Below are positions 61,801 to 64,000 of a stretch of DNA of 64,000 nucleotides, piece by piece. The position numbers and the translations under genes were made by a program. Source of the DNA: Eopsaltria australis (taxonomy: Eukaryota > Chordata > Aves > Passeriformes > Petroicidae); NCBI GenBank assembly GCA_034509425.1, contig JAVTVJ010000508.1, positions 620,001 to 684,000 of the forward strand, in the 5' to 3' direction. The notes under the pieces were generated by a model. The model searched no databases, was not told the origin of the DNA, and was given only the letters and a program-made list of their open reading frames with translations. Position 1 is the stretch's first letter. Each line of letters begins with the position of its first letter.

Positions 61801-64000
61801 CACGATGTAAGATGGAAGAACTACCTCTCTACTTTTCTCTCTGATTTCCCATTTTCTTGGCAGAACAGTTTTCTACAGTGATTTAGAAAACAGTGATTCT
61901 TAACAGGACCTTAACCACCTCTGGATACAGAAACATGGCAAGAGGATGGTGTATTTATGAGCACTTAATGTAGAGAGCTGTCTCCTGTGTGTTTTTGCCT
62001 CTACATTCTAGCACTATCTCATTTTTAGCCTCGAATGAAATAAAGTTATCATCTGAGTATTAAACCATATGGTTCATCAATACTTAAAAATTTTCTGTAA
62101 AGCATGAAAAATCTGATAGTAGTCTTTTGTATGGCTCAAATTCTTCAGTGTCAGTGTGGTTAAACTAGGCAGTAAAAAGCCCAAAACAGAGAAATTGCTT
62201 TATTTGTATCCATCAATATAATTATTATAATTCAAAATAAAAAAATCAGCTTTCGGATTATCTATTCCAAACATATTTAGAAGGTGCTGGTATGAAAATT
62301 TAACACTGTAGGATGAAAAGTACCACTGTGCTCTAGCAAAAATACATTTTCTTTCTGAGCAGGCATACATTTTTCATGCTGGATGTGGAAAATTCCAACA
62401 AGCAAGAAAACTTACTTGTAGCTGGGATAAAGCACTAGTTCCTTTGCTCTCTTGAGAAAGGAAGAAGCGTACTGACATTAGGAGCTCTTGAATACAGCAG
62501 CGAAATTCCTCCTCATTTTGTCCACCAGTAGCAATAGAGAATAATCTTCGAGATTGAACTATGTACTTAAAGATATATTCCTGCGCCTATAAATGCCAAA
62601 AAGCAAAGATAATTCACAAAAATGAACACGCTCATCTCCAAACAGAAAACATCCAATGATTATATCATTCAAATAAAGAAAAAGGTCTGAAACAGCACCC
62701 CCTTAGTTAATTTTGGTAAATCTTTCTATTGAAACATTAGCAACATTTTAATAAAAAAACAAAACAAAACAAACAAGTAAAACCTCAACATCACTCTCTC
62801 CTCCCCACCCTCAAAAACACCCCTTAAATTAAGTTGCAAAACTGTTGGAATGCAAATTCAAAATACTGCCCTGTCTTACTAGCAAGATACCAAAGTCCAC
62901 AGCAGCACAGATACAGAAGGGTACCACACTGATAGTTATTTCCAAATTGTAACACCTGTCCTAAATGGGATTACTGAGTTGCATAACTCAGCCTGATGGC
63001 ACGTTGTGCTCTTCTGGTGGTACAAACCAGGGCAACAAGAACAACCACAACCACCATAATCAGTAGAATTCCCTGGTGTCAGGACTGAACAATCAGGTGA
63101 GCATGCATGTCTGCTATTTAGATTCATGTAATGGACGTTAATATCACCTGTATCATCTCTATTTGATTCCTTTGCCTCATTCAGTAAGGGACATAGAGCT
63201 CCAGATCCTAATGGTAGTGAGCCTCAATGGTCAACTTACTGGCAGAAGAGAATAATGAATAAAATGACTGCACTGAAAGTCTACACCTCCCTAGAATTAG
63301 AACTACTGTTCCGTCATTTATATATACTCTGCTTCATTTTTCAAGTTAAACCTGTGGGTACTGTATGAATAGATCGTTCAAATATATAGTTGTCTTCAGT
63401 AGTTTTTATTACCTTTAGTACTTCCTGTATGTGATCATGAAGCTCCACCTCAGTGACTCGATCAATATGCCACTTCAGTACTTTTATGAGATCTCTATAA
63501 TAGCACATCAGAAAGTATTACAACACAAAAGTGGAAGAGGGGTTAACTTTGCACATAAAATGCAAACCAATAGCTGTCATATGAGAAACACTGGCAAAAT
63601 CAAAAATATATGAATAGATTTCACAGATCATGACAGAGTCAATATTACACTGATGAATGGCCAATCATACCACCATTAAATATGCAGTAGAATTATTTTT
63701 AACAGGGATACACCATTTCCTTAACCTAATGATTGATTATCTTAGTTTAGTAATAACTGTCAGTATTAAATTAGATAGAAAAAGTACAGACTTCACCTGT
63801 ATGCAAGTGCTCCTGCAAAATGACTTTCAATGTAAGTGTCCATTACTGGCCTAAAGTGGTGAAACTTGCTGTCCTGCAGCAAATTTATTATATGAACCTA
63901 AATGTGAGAGAAGAAAAATACTCAACACTTGTTTTGTTGTTTAATTGGTTTTTAGCTAGTGTGAAGCATCATCACAAAATCAAACTTACCAAGCAATCAA
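1737..64000 (-). CDS. DOCK4: DOCK4, dedicator of cytokinesis 4: partial gene, 30 spliced exons
   Basis: DOCK4 is a large cytoplasmic and membrane-recruited exchange factor whose DHR-2 domain loads GTP on Rac (Rap1 also reported); it works with ELMO in actin remodelling, migration and neurite growth (family knowledge). Seen here: thirty reverse-strand blocks, each bounded by AG acceptor and GT (once GC) donor, join in phase to about 1,096 codons. Peptides such as LENAIEVLENKNQQL, NGVIDAAVNGG and SDKHKHSRENSCLSPRERP fit DOCK4 better than DOCK3 or DOCK1/2/5, the Ser/Pro tail being most diagnostic. The 5' half (SH3, DHR-1) and the last proline-rich exons lie outside the window. No stop codon or frameshift interrupts the exons, so the gene looks intact. 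The thirty exons span about 62 kb. Confidence 0.96.
2062..2143 (-). CDS. DOCK4: DOCK4 exon, Ser-rich C-terminal tail
   Basis: 82 nt: 27 codons PSPSTSSLSSTHSASPN and VTSSAPSSAR, plus G of a split Ala (G|CT). Acceptor cacacag, donor gtcagt. Nearly half the residues are serine. Identical in pattern to the human DOCK4 tail (memory), which separates this gene from DOCK3. Confidence 0.95.
2144..2651. other. DOCK4 intron, 508 bp
   Basis: AT-rich, with no open frame or repeat of note. Confidence 0.85.
2652..2772 (-). CDS. DOCK4: DOCK4 exon, Ser-rich C-terminal tail
   Basis: 121 nt: C completes Ser, then 40 codons PLSYPAVNRYSSSSLSSQ through EVSNITGQSESSDEVF to NMQ. Acceptor taacag, donor gtatac (weak after +3). 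The region is serine-rich and presumably disordered; the DOCK4 tail is a reported phosphorylation region. Confidence 0.95.
3021..3142 (-). CDS. DOCK4: DOCK4 exon, start of C-terminal tail, GC donor
   Basis: 122 nt: 40 codons from EFSACVQASPVHFPNGS through VCRNSIPVSMSPDAARV to IPRR, plus AG of a split Ser (AG|C). Acceptor cgccag. The donor is AG|gcaagt, a GC donor with otherwise perfect consensus. This tail region is less constrained than DHR-2: human reads NSAPASVSPDGTR where this copy has NSIPVSMSPDAAR (memory). Confidence 0.95.
3143..3512. other. DOCK4 intron, 370 bp
   Basis: AT-rich intron with gtgtgt donor and cgccag acceptor. Nothing else seen. Confidence 0.85.
3513..3632 (-). CDS. DOCK4: DOCK4 exon, C-terminal helix of DHR-2
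   Basis: 120 nt, 40 codons from AQILEFGLAVHEKVVPQ to VMKSSLGIQ. Acceptor ctgcag, donor gtgtgt. The P-L-H-K-K-L-V-D-Q-F motif closes DHR-2. Human has HEKFVPQ where this copy has HEKVVPQ (memory). An open frame on the other strand (3351-3659) is the shadow of this exon. Confidence 0.96.
3633..5407. other. DOCK4 intron, 1.8 kb
   Basis: Mostly AT-rich. A GC-richer patch around 4285-4380 holds an everted nuclear-receptor half-site pair (4325-4337) and a short (AC)n run near 4360. Confidence 0.85.
4325..4337. promoter_or_regulatory. Everted repeat TGACCT-C-AGGTCA (nuclear receptor half-sites)
   Basis: Perfect match to two AGGTCA half-sites in everted orientation with one spacer base, inside a GC-richer patch of an intron. 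The sequence match is direct; function as a receptor element is speculation. Confidence 0.3.
5408..5491 (-). CDS. DOCK4: DOCK4 exon, end of catalytic DHR-2
   Basis: 84 nt, 28 codons from AFFIKEYVLNHPEDGEKI to RELMLEQ. Acceptor gtttag, donor gtaaag. It follows the sensor loop (RYQE|AFF). Human DOCK4 reads F-F-V-K-E-Y-I-L-S-H-P (memory), so conservative changes only. Symmetric phase 0. Confidence 0.96.
6898..6917. repeat. Pyrimidine (C8) tract
   Basis: Run ccctttccccccccctccct, a homopyrimidine stretch in an intron; low complexity. Confidence 0.8.
7011..7064. repeat. (AT)n / imperfect palindromic AT block
   Basis: Interrupted alternating AT/AC blocks (atatatatcat, aatatatacatatat, atatatatgtatac) that can pair with each other. 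Degenerate microsatellite. Confidence 0.85.
7439..7615 (-). CDS. DOCK4: DOCK4 exon, DHR-2 lobe C with nucleotide-sensor helix
   Basis: 177 nt, 59 codons from VEMSPLENAIEVLENKN to GGVARYQE. Acceptor tttcag, donor gtaagc. It holds the catalytic heart of the exchange domain: the alpha-10 region N-G-V-I-D-A-A-V-N-G-G, in which the Val of A-A-V-N-G-G (residue 50 of the exon) aligns with the valine nucleotide sensor described in DOCK2 and DOCK9, which displaces Mg2+ and favours GDP release. That alignment is my inference from motif position. The residue is intact. Confidence 0.97.
7616..9249. other. DOCK4 intron, 1.6 kb
   Basis: Unique AT-rich sequence. Short open frames on both strands have no recognisable product. 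Confidence 0.85.
9250..9336 (-). CDS. DOCK4: DOCK4 exon, DHR-2 lobe B/C
   Basis: 87 nt, 29 codons from SLWVERTTLILVQSLPG to FEVEKREV. Acceptor ttttag, donor gtgagt. W-[VI]-E-R-T-x-L-x-[LV]-x-x-x-L-P-G-I-x-R-W-F-E-V is among the most conserved DHR-2 blocks. Phase 0 at both ends. Confidence 0.97.
9337..10621. other. DOCK4 intron, 1.3 kb
   Basis: Unique AT-rich sequence; nothing else seen. Confidence 0.85.
10622..10788 (-). CDS. DOCK4: DOCK4 exon, DHR-2
   Basis: 167 nt: AT completes Tyr, then 55 codons from LQIYAVTPIPENQEVLQ through NIKSFYKVNHIWRFRYD to TKDKENEFK. Acceptor atatag, donor gtaaag. The F-Y-x-V-N-x-[IV]-x-x-F-x-Y-D-R-P segment is a DHR-2 hallmark in the lobe B part of the fold. Confidence 0.97.
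10789..11401. other. DOCK4 intron, 613 bp, with weak donor
   Basis: Intron with donor gtatcc and acceptor atatag. If retained, the reading frame runs to about 11292 before a stop. Nothing else seen. Confidence 0.85.
11402..11543 (-). CDS. DOCK4: DOCK4 exon, DHR-2, weak donor
   Basis: 142 nt: 47 codons from NKEFVCRGHDYERLEAF through NEFPHAIAMQHANQPDE to AEAQ, plus T of a split Tyr (T|AT). Acceptor actcag. The donor CAGT|gtatcc is poor: not G at -1, and C at +5. It is accepted because T|AT gives Y-L-Q-I-Y-A-V-T, as in human DOCK4 (memory). Retention would add about 36 residues before a stop near 11292. Confidence 0.95.
11544..13345. other. DOCK4 intron, 1.8 kb
   Basis: AT-rich, with no repeat family recognised. 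Confidence 0.85.
13346..13450 (-). CDS. DOCK4: DOCK4 exon, DHR-2
   Basis: 105 nt, 35 codons from MMEASLYDKIMDQQRLEP to FFRVGFYGKKFPFFLR. Acceptor cacag, donor gtaagt. The Y-F/F-R-V-x-[FY]-Y-G-x-x-F-P motif, here FFRVGFYGKKFP, is a DHR-2 signature. Phase 0 at both ends. The leading ATG-ATG is internal, not a start codon. Confidence 0.97.
14490..14549. repeat. Tandem duplication, 29-31 bp units
   Basis: gaaacaatgctt begins both units (14490 and 14519), and both end in an aaaatgaaa motif. Two diverged copies. Confidence 0.75.
14862..14945 (+). mobile_element. CR1 LINE 3' terminal fragment
   Basis: About 85 bp matching the avian CR1 3' end: aacctggtctagtggaaggt, then a tggaactagattatcttta block, and the terminal ccaacccaaaccattctatg. 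Strongly 5'-truncated, as is usual for CR1. It lies antisense to DOCK4 and shares its end with the larger copy near 43.6 kb. Confidence 0.9.
15154..15240 (-). CDS. DOCK4: DOCK4 exon, DHR-2
   Basis: 87 nt, 29 codons from CWENGIILCRKIAEQYE to YDYRNLSKMR. Acceptor ttgcag, donor gtaatg. Symmetric phase 0. The C-W-E-x-[GA]-I-x-L-C-[KR] motif is typical of DOCK-A/B DHR-2 domains. Confidence 0.97.
15241..16264. other. DOCK4 intron, 1.0 kb
   Basis: AT-rich unique sequence; nothing else seen. Confidence 0.85.
16265..16413 (-). CDS. DOCK4: DOCK4 exon, DHR-2 lobe A
   Basis: 149 nt: AG completes Glu, then 49 codons from AAYTLLLYDELLEWSDR through PMQTEWQRKECLHLTII to NFDRGK. Acceptor ttgcag, donor gtaaaa. 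E-A-A-Y-T-L-L-L-Y is the canonical DHR-2 opening helix in the family. Human DOCK4 has H where this copy has C in KE[H/C]LHL (memory). Confidence 0.97.
16414..20067. other. DOCK4 intron, 3.7 kb
   Basis: Unique sequence with a duplicated 16-mer (18675-18708) and a small palindrome, gcaattgcaattgc, near 19297. Open frames up to 125 codons on the minus strand (17837-18214) have no recognised product. Confidence 0.8.
18675..18708. repeat. Direct repeat of 16 bp, period 18
   Basis: tgagtcttcttaaagg and taagtcttcttaaagg lie 18 bp apart, differing at one base. Confidence 0.8.
20068..20161 (-). CDS. DOCK4: DOCK4 exon, start of DHR-2 lobe A
   Basis: 94 nt: 31 codons NFYKTELNKEEMYIRYI to HLKAQNFT plus G of a split Glu (G|AG). 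Acceptor tttcag, donor gtaact. The K-L-Y-D-L-H-L-K-A-Q-N-F helix opens the DHR-2 (DOCKER) domain, whose lobe A mediates dimerisation in this family. Confidence 0.96.
20162..21884. other. DOCK4 intron, 1.7 kb, with weak donor
   Basis: Contains a perfect CRE-type palindrome at 21131. Two overlapping plus-strand open frames (21142-21562) carry no recognised domain. Confidence 0.8.
21131..21138. promoter_or_regulatory. TGACGTCA palindrome (CRE consensus)
   Basis: Exact CREB/ATF full-site octamer in an intron. One such match is expected by chance in a window this size, a little fewer given CpG depletion, so function is doubtful. Confidence 0.2.
21885..21945 (-). CDS. DOCK4: DOCK4 micro-exon entering DHR-2, weak donor
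   Basis: 61 nt: G completes Arg, then 20 codons DCMKMGEVDGKKIGC and TVSLL. Acceptor ctttag is good. The donor is TTG|gtttgt, which departs from consensus at +3 and +4. The exon is needed: it joins LLDYR to NFYKTELNKEE in phase, and the peptide matches human DOCK4 (memory). Its length is not a multiple of three. Confidence 0.94.
21946..23147. other. DOCK4 intron, 1.2 kb
   Basis: Unique sequence, slightly less AT-rich than neighbours; no feature recognised. Confidence 0.85.
23148..23243 (-). CDS. DOCK4: DOCK4 exon, linker just upstream of DHR-2
   Basis: 96 nt: T completes Ile, 31 codons from LLKKIERETWRESGVSL to TRLMERLLDY, then AG of a split Arg (AG|G). Acceptor ttccag, donor gtgagt. The E-R-L-L-D-Y-R segment is conserved across DOCK proteins immediately before DHR-2. 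Confidence 0.96.
25107..25133. repeat. Polypyrimidine C-rich tract
   Basis: Near-continuous C runs (C4, C7, C6 separated by T). The gene-sense strand carries the G-runs. Low complexity. Confidence 0.8.
25373..25397. repeat. G-rich tract with short GT run
   Basis: ggtggggggaagggggtgtg: two long G-runs on the plus strand, about 250 bp from a C-rich tract on the same strand. Confidence 0.75.
28622..28707 (-). CDS. DOCK4: DOCK4 exon, linker just upstream of DHR-2
   Basis: 86 nt: 28 codons from VEAKLIDKLDSLMSEGKG to TYRELFNS plus AT of a split Ile (AT|T). Acceptor ttgcag, donor gtaagt. The acidic, Gly-containing MSEGKGDE turn is shared with human DOCK4 (memory). Confidence 0.96.
28708..30246. 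other. DOCK4 intron, 1.5 kb
   Basis: Holds a poly-T block (28891-28931). Otherwise unique sequence. Confidence 0.85.
28891..28931. repeat. Poly-T tract, interrupted
   Basis: Two T-runs of about ten and about sixteen bases separated by agtgggg. On the gene-sense strand this is poly-A. No retrocopy body is recognisable next to it. Confidence 0.8.
30247..30395 (-). CDS. DOCK4: DOCK4 exon, helical linker region
   Basis: 149 nt: GG completes Gly, then 49 codons from EHKLHFIPALIGPFLEV through MIPIFHDMMDWEQRRSG to NFKQ. Acceptor ttttag; donor gtactt is weak at +4 to +6. The run G-P-F-L-E-V-T-L-I-P is a DOCK family hallmark upstream of DHR-2. An open frame on the opposite strand here is a shadow. 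Confidence 0.96.
30396..30999. other. DOCK4 intron, 604 bp
   Basis: Unique AT-rich sequence; nothing else seen. Confidence 0.85.
31000..31058 (-). CDS. DOCK4: DOCK4 micro-exon, helical linker region
   Basis: 59 nt, the smallest complete exon: A completes Lys, 19 codons YGDMRVTMGCEIFSMWQNL, then G of a split Gly. Acceptor ctgcag and donor gtaagt are both strong. Not a multiple of three, so skipping would shift the frame. Peptide and both phases fit the neighbours. Confidence 0.95.
31059..31671. other. DOCK4 intron, 613 bp
   Basis: Unique sequence. The 86-codon plus-strand frame at 31445-31705 overlaps the next exon antisense and is not considered a gene. Confidence 0.85.
31672..31772 (-). 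CDS. DOCK4: DOCK4 exon, helical linker region with Lys run
   Basis: 101 nt: 33 codons from IWDSYFFLAVIFINQL to FTPSKKKKVLE plus AA of a split Lys (AA|A). Acceptor ttgtag, donor gtaagt. The hydrophobic stretch FFLAVIFINQLCLQL is a buried helix rather than a membrane span in this cytosolic family. Four lysines in a row follow PS. Confidence 0.95.
31773..33290. other. DOCK4 intron, 1.5 kb
   Basis: Unique AT-rich sequence; nothing else seen. Confidence 0.85.
33291..33366 (-). CDS. DOCK4: DOCK4 exon, helical linker region
   Basis: 76 nt: T completes the split Asn, then 25 codons VIITTVLYLSDALRKNF to NENFDYK. Acceptor ccccag, donor gtagag. Lies between the 7.3 kb intron on its 5' side and a 1.5 kb intron on its 3' side. 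Ends in phase 0. Confidence 0.96.
36417..36492. repeat. Tandem duplication, two 38-bp units
   Basis: Each unit starts gttgttagcaac and ends in a tattacataaaagcaa core plus two or three bases. The copies differ at three positions, so the duplication is fairly young. Confidence 0.9.
36618..36644. repeat. (AAT)n microsatellite
   Basis: aataataacaac followed by five aat repeats; short trinucleotide microsatellite. Confidence 0.85.
40620..40714 (-). CDS. DOCK4: DOCK4 exon, helical linker region, with tandem acceptor
   Basis: 95 nt: 31 codons from DFLLQIFTVFRILIRPEMF to TVMRLVAN plus AA of a split Asn (AA|T). The acceptor used is ccaaag before GAT-TTC. A second possible acceptor, ctgcag, lies 15 nt further into the exon (after 40700) and would remove only D-F-L-L-Q in frame. 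The longer form is chosen because DFLLQIF is conserved in DOCK4 (memory). Donor gtaaga. Confidence 0.94.
42736..42792. repeat. Inverted and direct repeats around TAGTACTA
   Basis: tagtactatct (42744-42754) is the exact reverse complement of agatagtacta (42768-42778), loop 13. In addition, taaggtctagtacta (42737) recurs as taaggtttagtacta (42779) with one mismatch. It sits just upstream of the CR1 5' break. Confidence 0.8.
42820..43602 (+). mobile_element. CR1 LINE, 5'-truncated, 3' reverse-transcriptase end plus 3'UTR
   Basis: About 0.78 kb on the plus strand, antisense to DOCK4. It starts within the ORF2 reverse-transcriptase C-terminal part (gggacctggacaagctcaag) and ends in the CR1 tail (caacccaaaccattttatgg). 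Translated pieces include FNRTKCKVLQLGD, ILGCIKSSVASR and VRPHLECCIQHWGP, the usual CR1 RT C-terminal signature. The first piece is in a different frame from the other two, so a frameshift lies near 42960-43000, and the element cannot encode a working protein. Abundant in birds and other sauropsids. Confidence 0.95.
45501..45549. repeat. Tandem duplication, 24-25 bp units
   Basis: actcataatgtgg followed by a few bases and cccaactc occurs twice, back to back. Confidence 0.85.
46606..46656. repeat. Perfect 11-bp inverted repeat enclosing a 21-bp tandem repeat
   Basis: gaaattgcacc (46606-46616) and ggtgcaatttc (46646-46656) are exact reverse complements. Inside, caccatgactagggtgcaat and caccatgatagggtgcaat form a tandem pair. 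Confidence 0.85.
47514..47612 (-). CDS. DOCK4: DOCK4 exon, helical linker region
   Basis: 99 nt, 33 codons from GEFVSCLLSLLRQMTDRH to DSFNTKEDLR. Acceptor ctgaacag, donor gtgagt. Phase 0 on both sides. The Q-L-L-D-S-F segment continues into DFLLQIF in the next exon. Confidence 0.96.
47613..51598. other. DOCK4 intron, 4.0 kb
   Basis: Unique AT-rich sequence with a small direct repeat, cctaggagat, at 49864 and 49880. A 120-codon minus-strand frame (47945-48307) lies just upstream (gene sense) of an exon but has no DOCK similarity. Confidence 0.8.
51599..51733 (-). CDS. DOCK4: DOCK4 exon, helical linker region
   Basis: 135 nt, 45 codons from EKSVLEEIDVIVNSLLD through RTILEITSRPQPSGSAM to FQDVT. 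Acceptor atttaag, a rarer AAG-type 3' splice site; donor gtaagt. Symmetric phase 0, so it could be skipped in frame. Codons and phases fit both neighbours. Confidence 0.95.
51734..53852. other. DOCK4 intron, 2.1 kb
   Basis: Unique AT-rich sequence; nothing else seen. Confidence 0.85.
53853..53980 (-). CDS. DOCK4: DOCK4 exon, helical linker region
   Basis: 128 nt: AT completes the split Asp, then 42 codons from SRCILLPVVLHHLHMHLQ to NIFCLIKKNSS. Acceptor ttccag, donor gtgagt. The His-rich helix LPVVLHHLH is typical of DOCK-A/B proteins. Phase 0 exit joins EKSVLEE in the next exon. Confidence 0.96.
54021..54081. repeat. Direct repeat of 22 bp, 39-bp period
   Basis: tgataagcagaagcttttgc at 54021 recurs as tgataagcagaagcttttac at 54060, one mismatch. 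Contains the palindrome aagctt. Confidence 0.85.
54377..54415. repeat. Tandem duplication, about 19 bp
   Basis: cagatttctttcagatttt is followed directly by cagatttctttcagaatttt. Confidence 0.85.
59834..60019 (-). other. Unexplained coding-like segment in intron (61 codons plus stop)
   Basis: On the gene-sense strand the frame opens exactly after an AG (ttaaaaacag) and runs 61 codons to TAA. Peptide pieces: ELKEMGEKYCILADWLHSG, then a Pro/Ser-rich middle, then LVRLWLDDDVFIEQY. It is clearly GC-richer than its flanks, and the other two frames close quickly. I do not recognise the product. It does not fit the DOCK4 phase (the upstream exon ends with one base of a codon, and splicing there gives a stop after 13 codons). 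It could be chance, a fragment of another gene or an alternative first exon (ATG in good context at codon 5). Confidence 0.25.
60879..61071 (-). CDS. DOCK4: DOCK4 exon, helical linker region
   Basis: 193 nt, the longest exon seen here: 64 codons from AVFLSSFPSVYSELLKLF to VESHLYTNP, plus one base of a split Asp (G|AT). Acceptor ctccag, donor gtgagg. The block S-E-L-L-K-L-F-D-V-R-E-V-A-N-L is characteristic of DOCK3/DOCK4. The 6.9 kb intron that follows contains an unexplained coding-like segment near 59.9 kb. Confidence 0.96.
61072..62415. other. DOCK4 intron, 1.3 kb
   Basis: Unique AT-rich sequence; nothing else seen. Confidence 0.85.
62416..62586 (-). CDS. DOCK4: DOCK4 exon, helical linker region
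   Basis: 171 nt, 57 whole codons, from AQEYIFKYIVQSRRLFS through GGQNEEEFRCCIQELL to SALSQLQ. Acceptor tttatag, donor gtaagt. Phase 0 at both ends, so skipping this exon would keep the frame. It lies in the armadillo-like region upstream of DHR-2. Confidence 0.96.
62587..63412. other. DOCK4 intron, 826 bp
   Basis: Unique sequence with a short (AAAAC)n run at 62752-62774. Confidence 0.85.
63413..63494 (-). CDS. DOCK4: DOCK4 exon, helical linker region
   Basis: 82 nt: one base completes the split Arg, then 27 codons from DLIKVLKWHIDRV to HIQEVLK. Acceptor attatag, donor gtaata. It continues the armadillo-like helices. The motif L-K-W-[HY]-[IV]-D-R is shared with human DOCK4 (memory). Ends in phase 0. 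Confidence 0.95.
63495..63796. other. DOCK4 intron, 302 bp
   Basis: Short AT-rich intron; nothing else seen. Confidence 0.85.
63797..63897 (-). CDS. DOCK4: DOCK4 exon, helical linker region
   Basis: 101 nt encoding 33 residues plus two bases of a split Arg (AG|A). Peptide starts VHIINLLQDSKFHHF and ends SHFAGALAY. Acceptor catttag, donor gtgaag. It belongs to the alpha-helical, armadillo-like segment between DHR-1 and DHR-2, which holds the scaffold and helps dimerisation in this family. The phase matches the 82-nt exon that follows. Confidence 0.95.
63990..64000 (-). CDS. DOCK4: DOCK4 exon (3' end only, cut by window edge)
   Basis: Only the last 11 nt of this exon are visible. They read xx-D-C-L followed by the donor gtaagtttg, and join in phase 0 to the next exon (V-H-I-I-N). 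Human DOCK4 has F-D-S-L-V-H-I-I at this point (memory), so the junction fits. The assignment rests on that continuity and on the good donor. Confidence 0.8.

Noticed and set aside
1..64000. CRISPR arrays, operons, tRNA or rRNA genes, integrated viral genomes
   Set aside because: No spaced identical repeats, cloverleaf-like genes or viral coding blocks were seen; the exon-intron layout is that of a vertebrate gene interior.

Overview
The window is a piece of a vertebrate genome. It is AT-rich and holds short coding blocks flanked by consensus splice sites and separated by introns of 92 bp to 7.3 kb. A bird is the most likely source (inference), because the only clear interspersed repeats are two CR1 LINE 3' ends, repeat density is very low and introns are compact. 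I cannot name the species.

All convincing coding sequence belongs to one gene on the minus strand: DOCK4, an atypical guanine-nucleotide exchange factor of the DOCK-B group for Rac (Rap1 has also been reported). Thirty exons were found by reading the reverse strand. They join without a single phase error into about 3,290 nt, or 1,096 codons, roughly residues 640 to 1735 of a protein of about 1,966 residues (numbering from memory of human DOCK4). Both ends are missing. The SH3 and DHR-1 (C2-like) exons lie beyond position 64000, and the final proline-rich exons and 3'UTR lie below position 1.

Reading from high to low coordinates follows the protein from N to C terminus. About 64.0-21.9 kb encodes the helical, armadillo-like region between DHR-1 and DHR-2. 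About 20.2-3.5 kb encodes the catalytic DHR-2 (DOCKER) domain, including the helix with the presumed nucleotide-sensor valine (exon 7439-7615). About 3.1-1.7 kb encodes the start of the Ser/Pro-rich tail. Most introns use GT-AG sites. One uses GC-AG (donor beside 3021), and several donors are weak (exons ending at 11402, 21885, 30247, 2652).

Non-coding content is intronic: one 5'-truncated CR1 of about 0.8 kb (42.8-43.6 kb), one CR1 tail of about 85 bp (14.86 kb), short tandem duplications, AT-rich and homopolymer tracts and a few palindromes. I saw no tRNA, rRNA, CRISPR array or second convincing gene. Nothing supports a novel multi-gene system. The points worth a second look are splice-level features of DOCK4 and a few unexplained small sequence structures.
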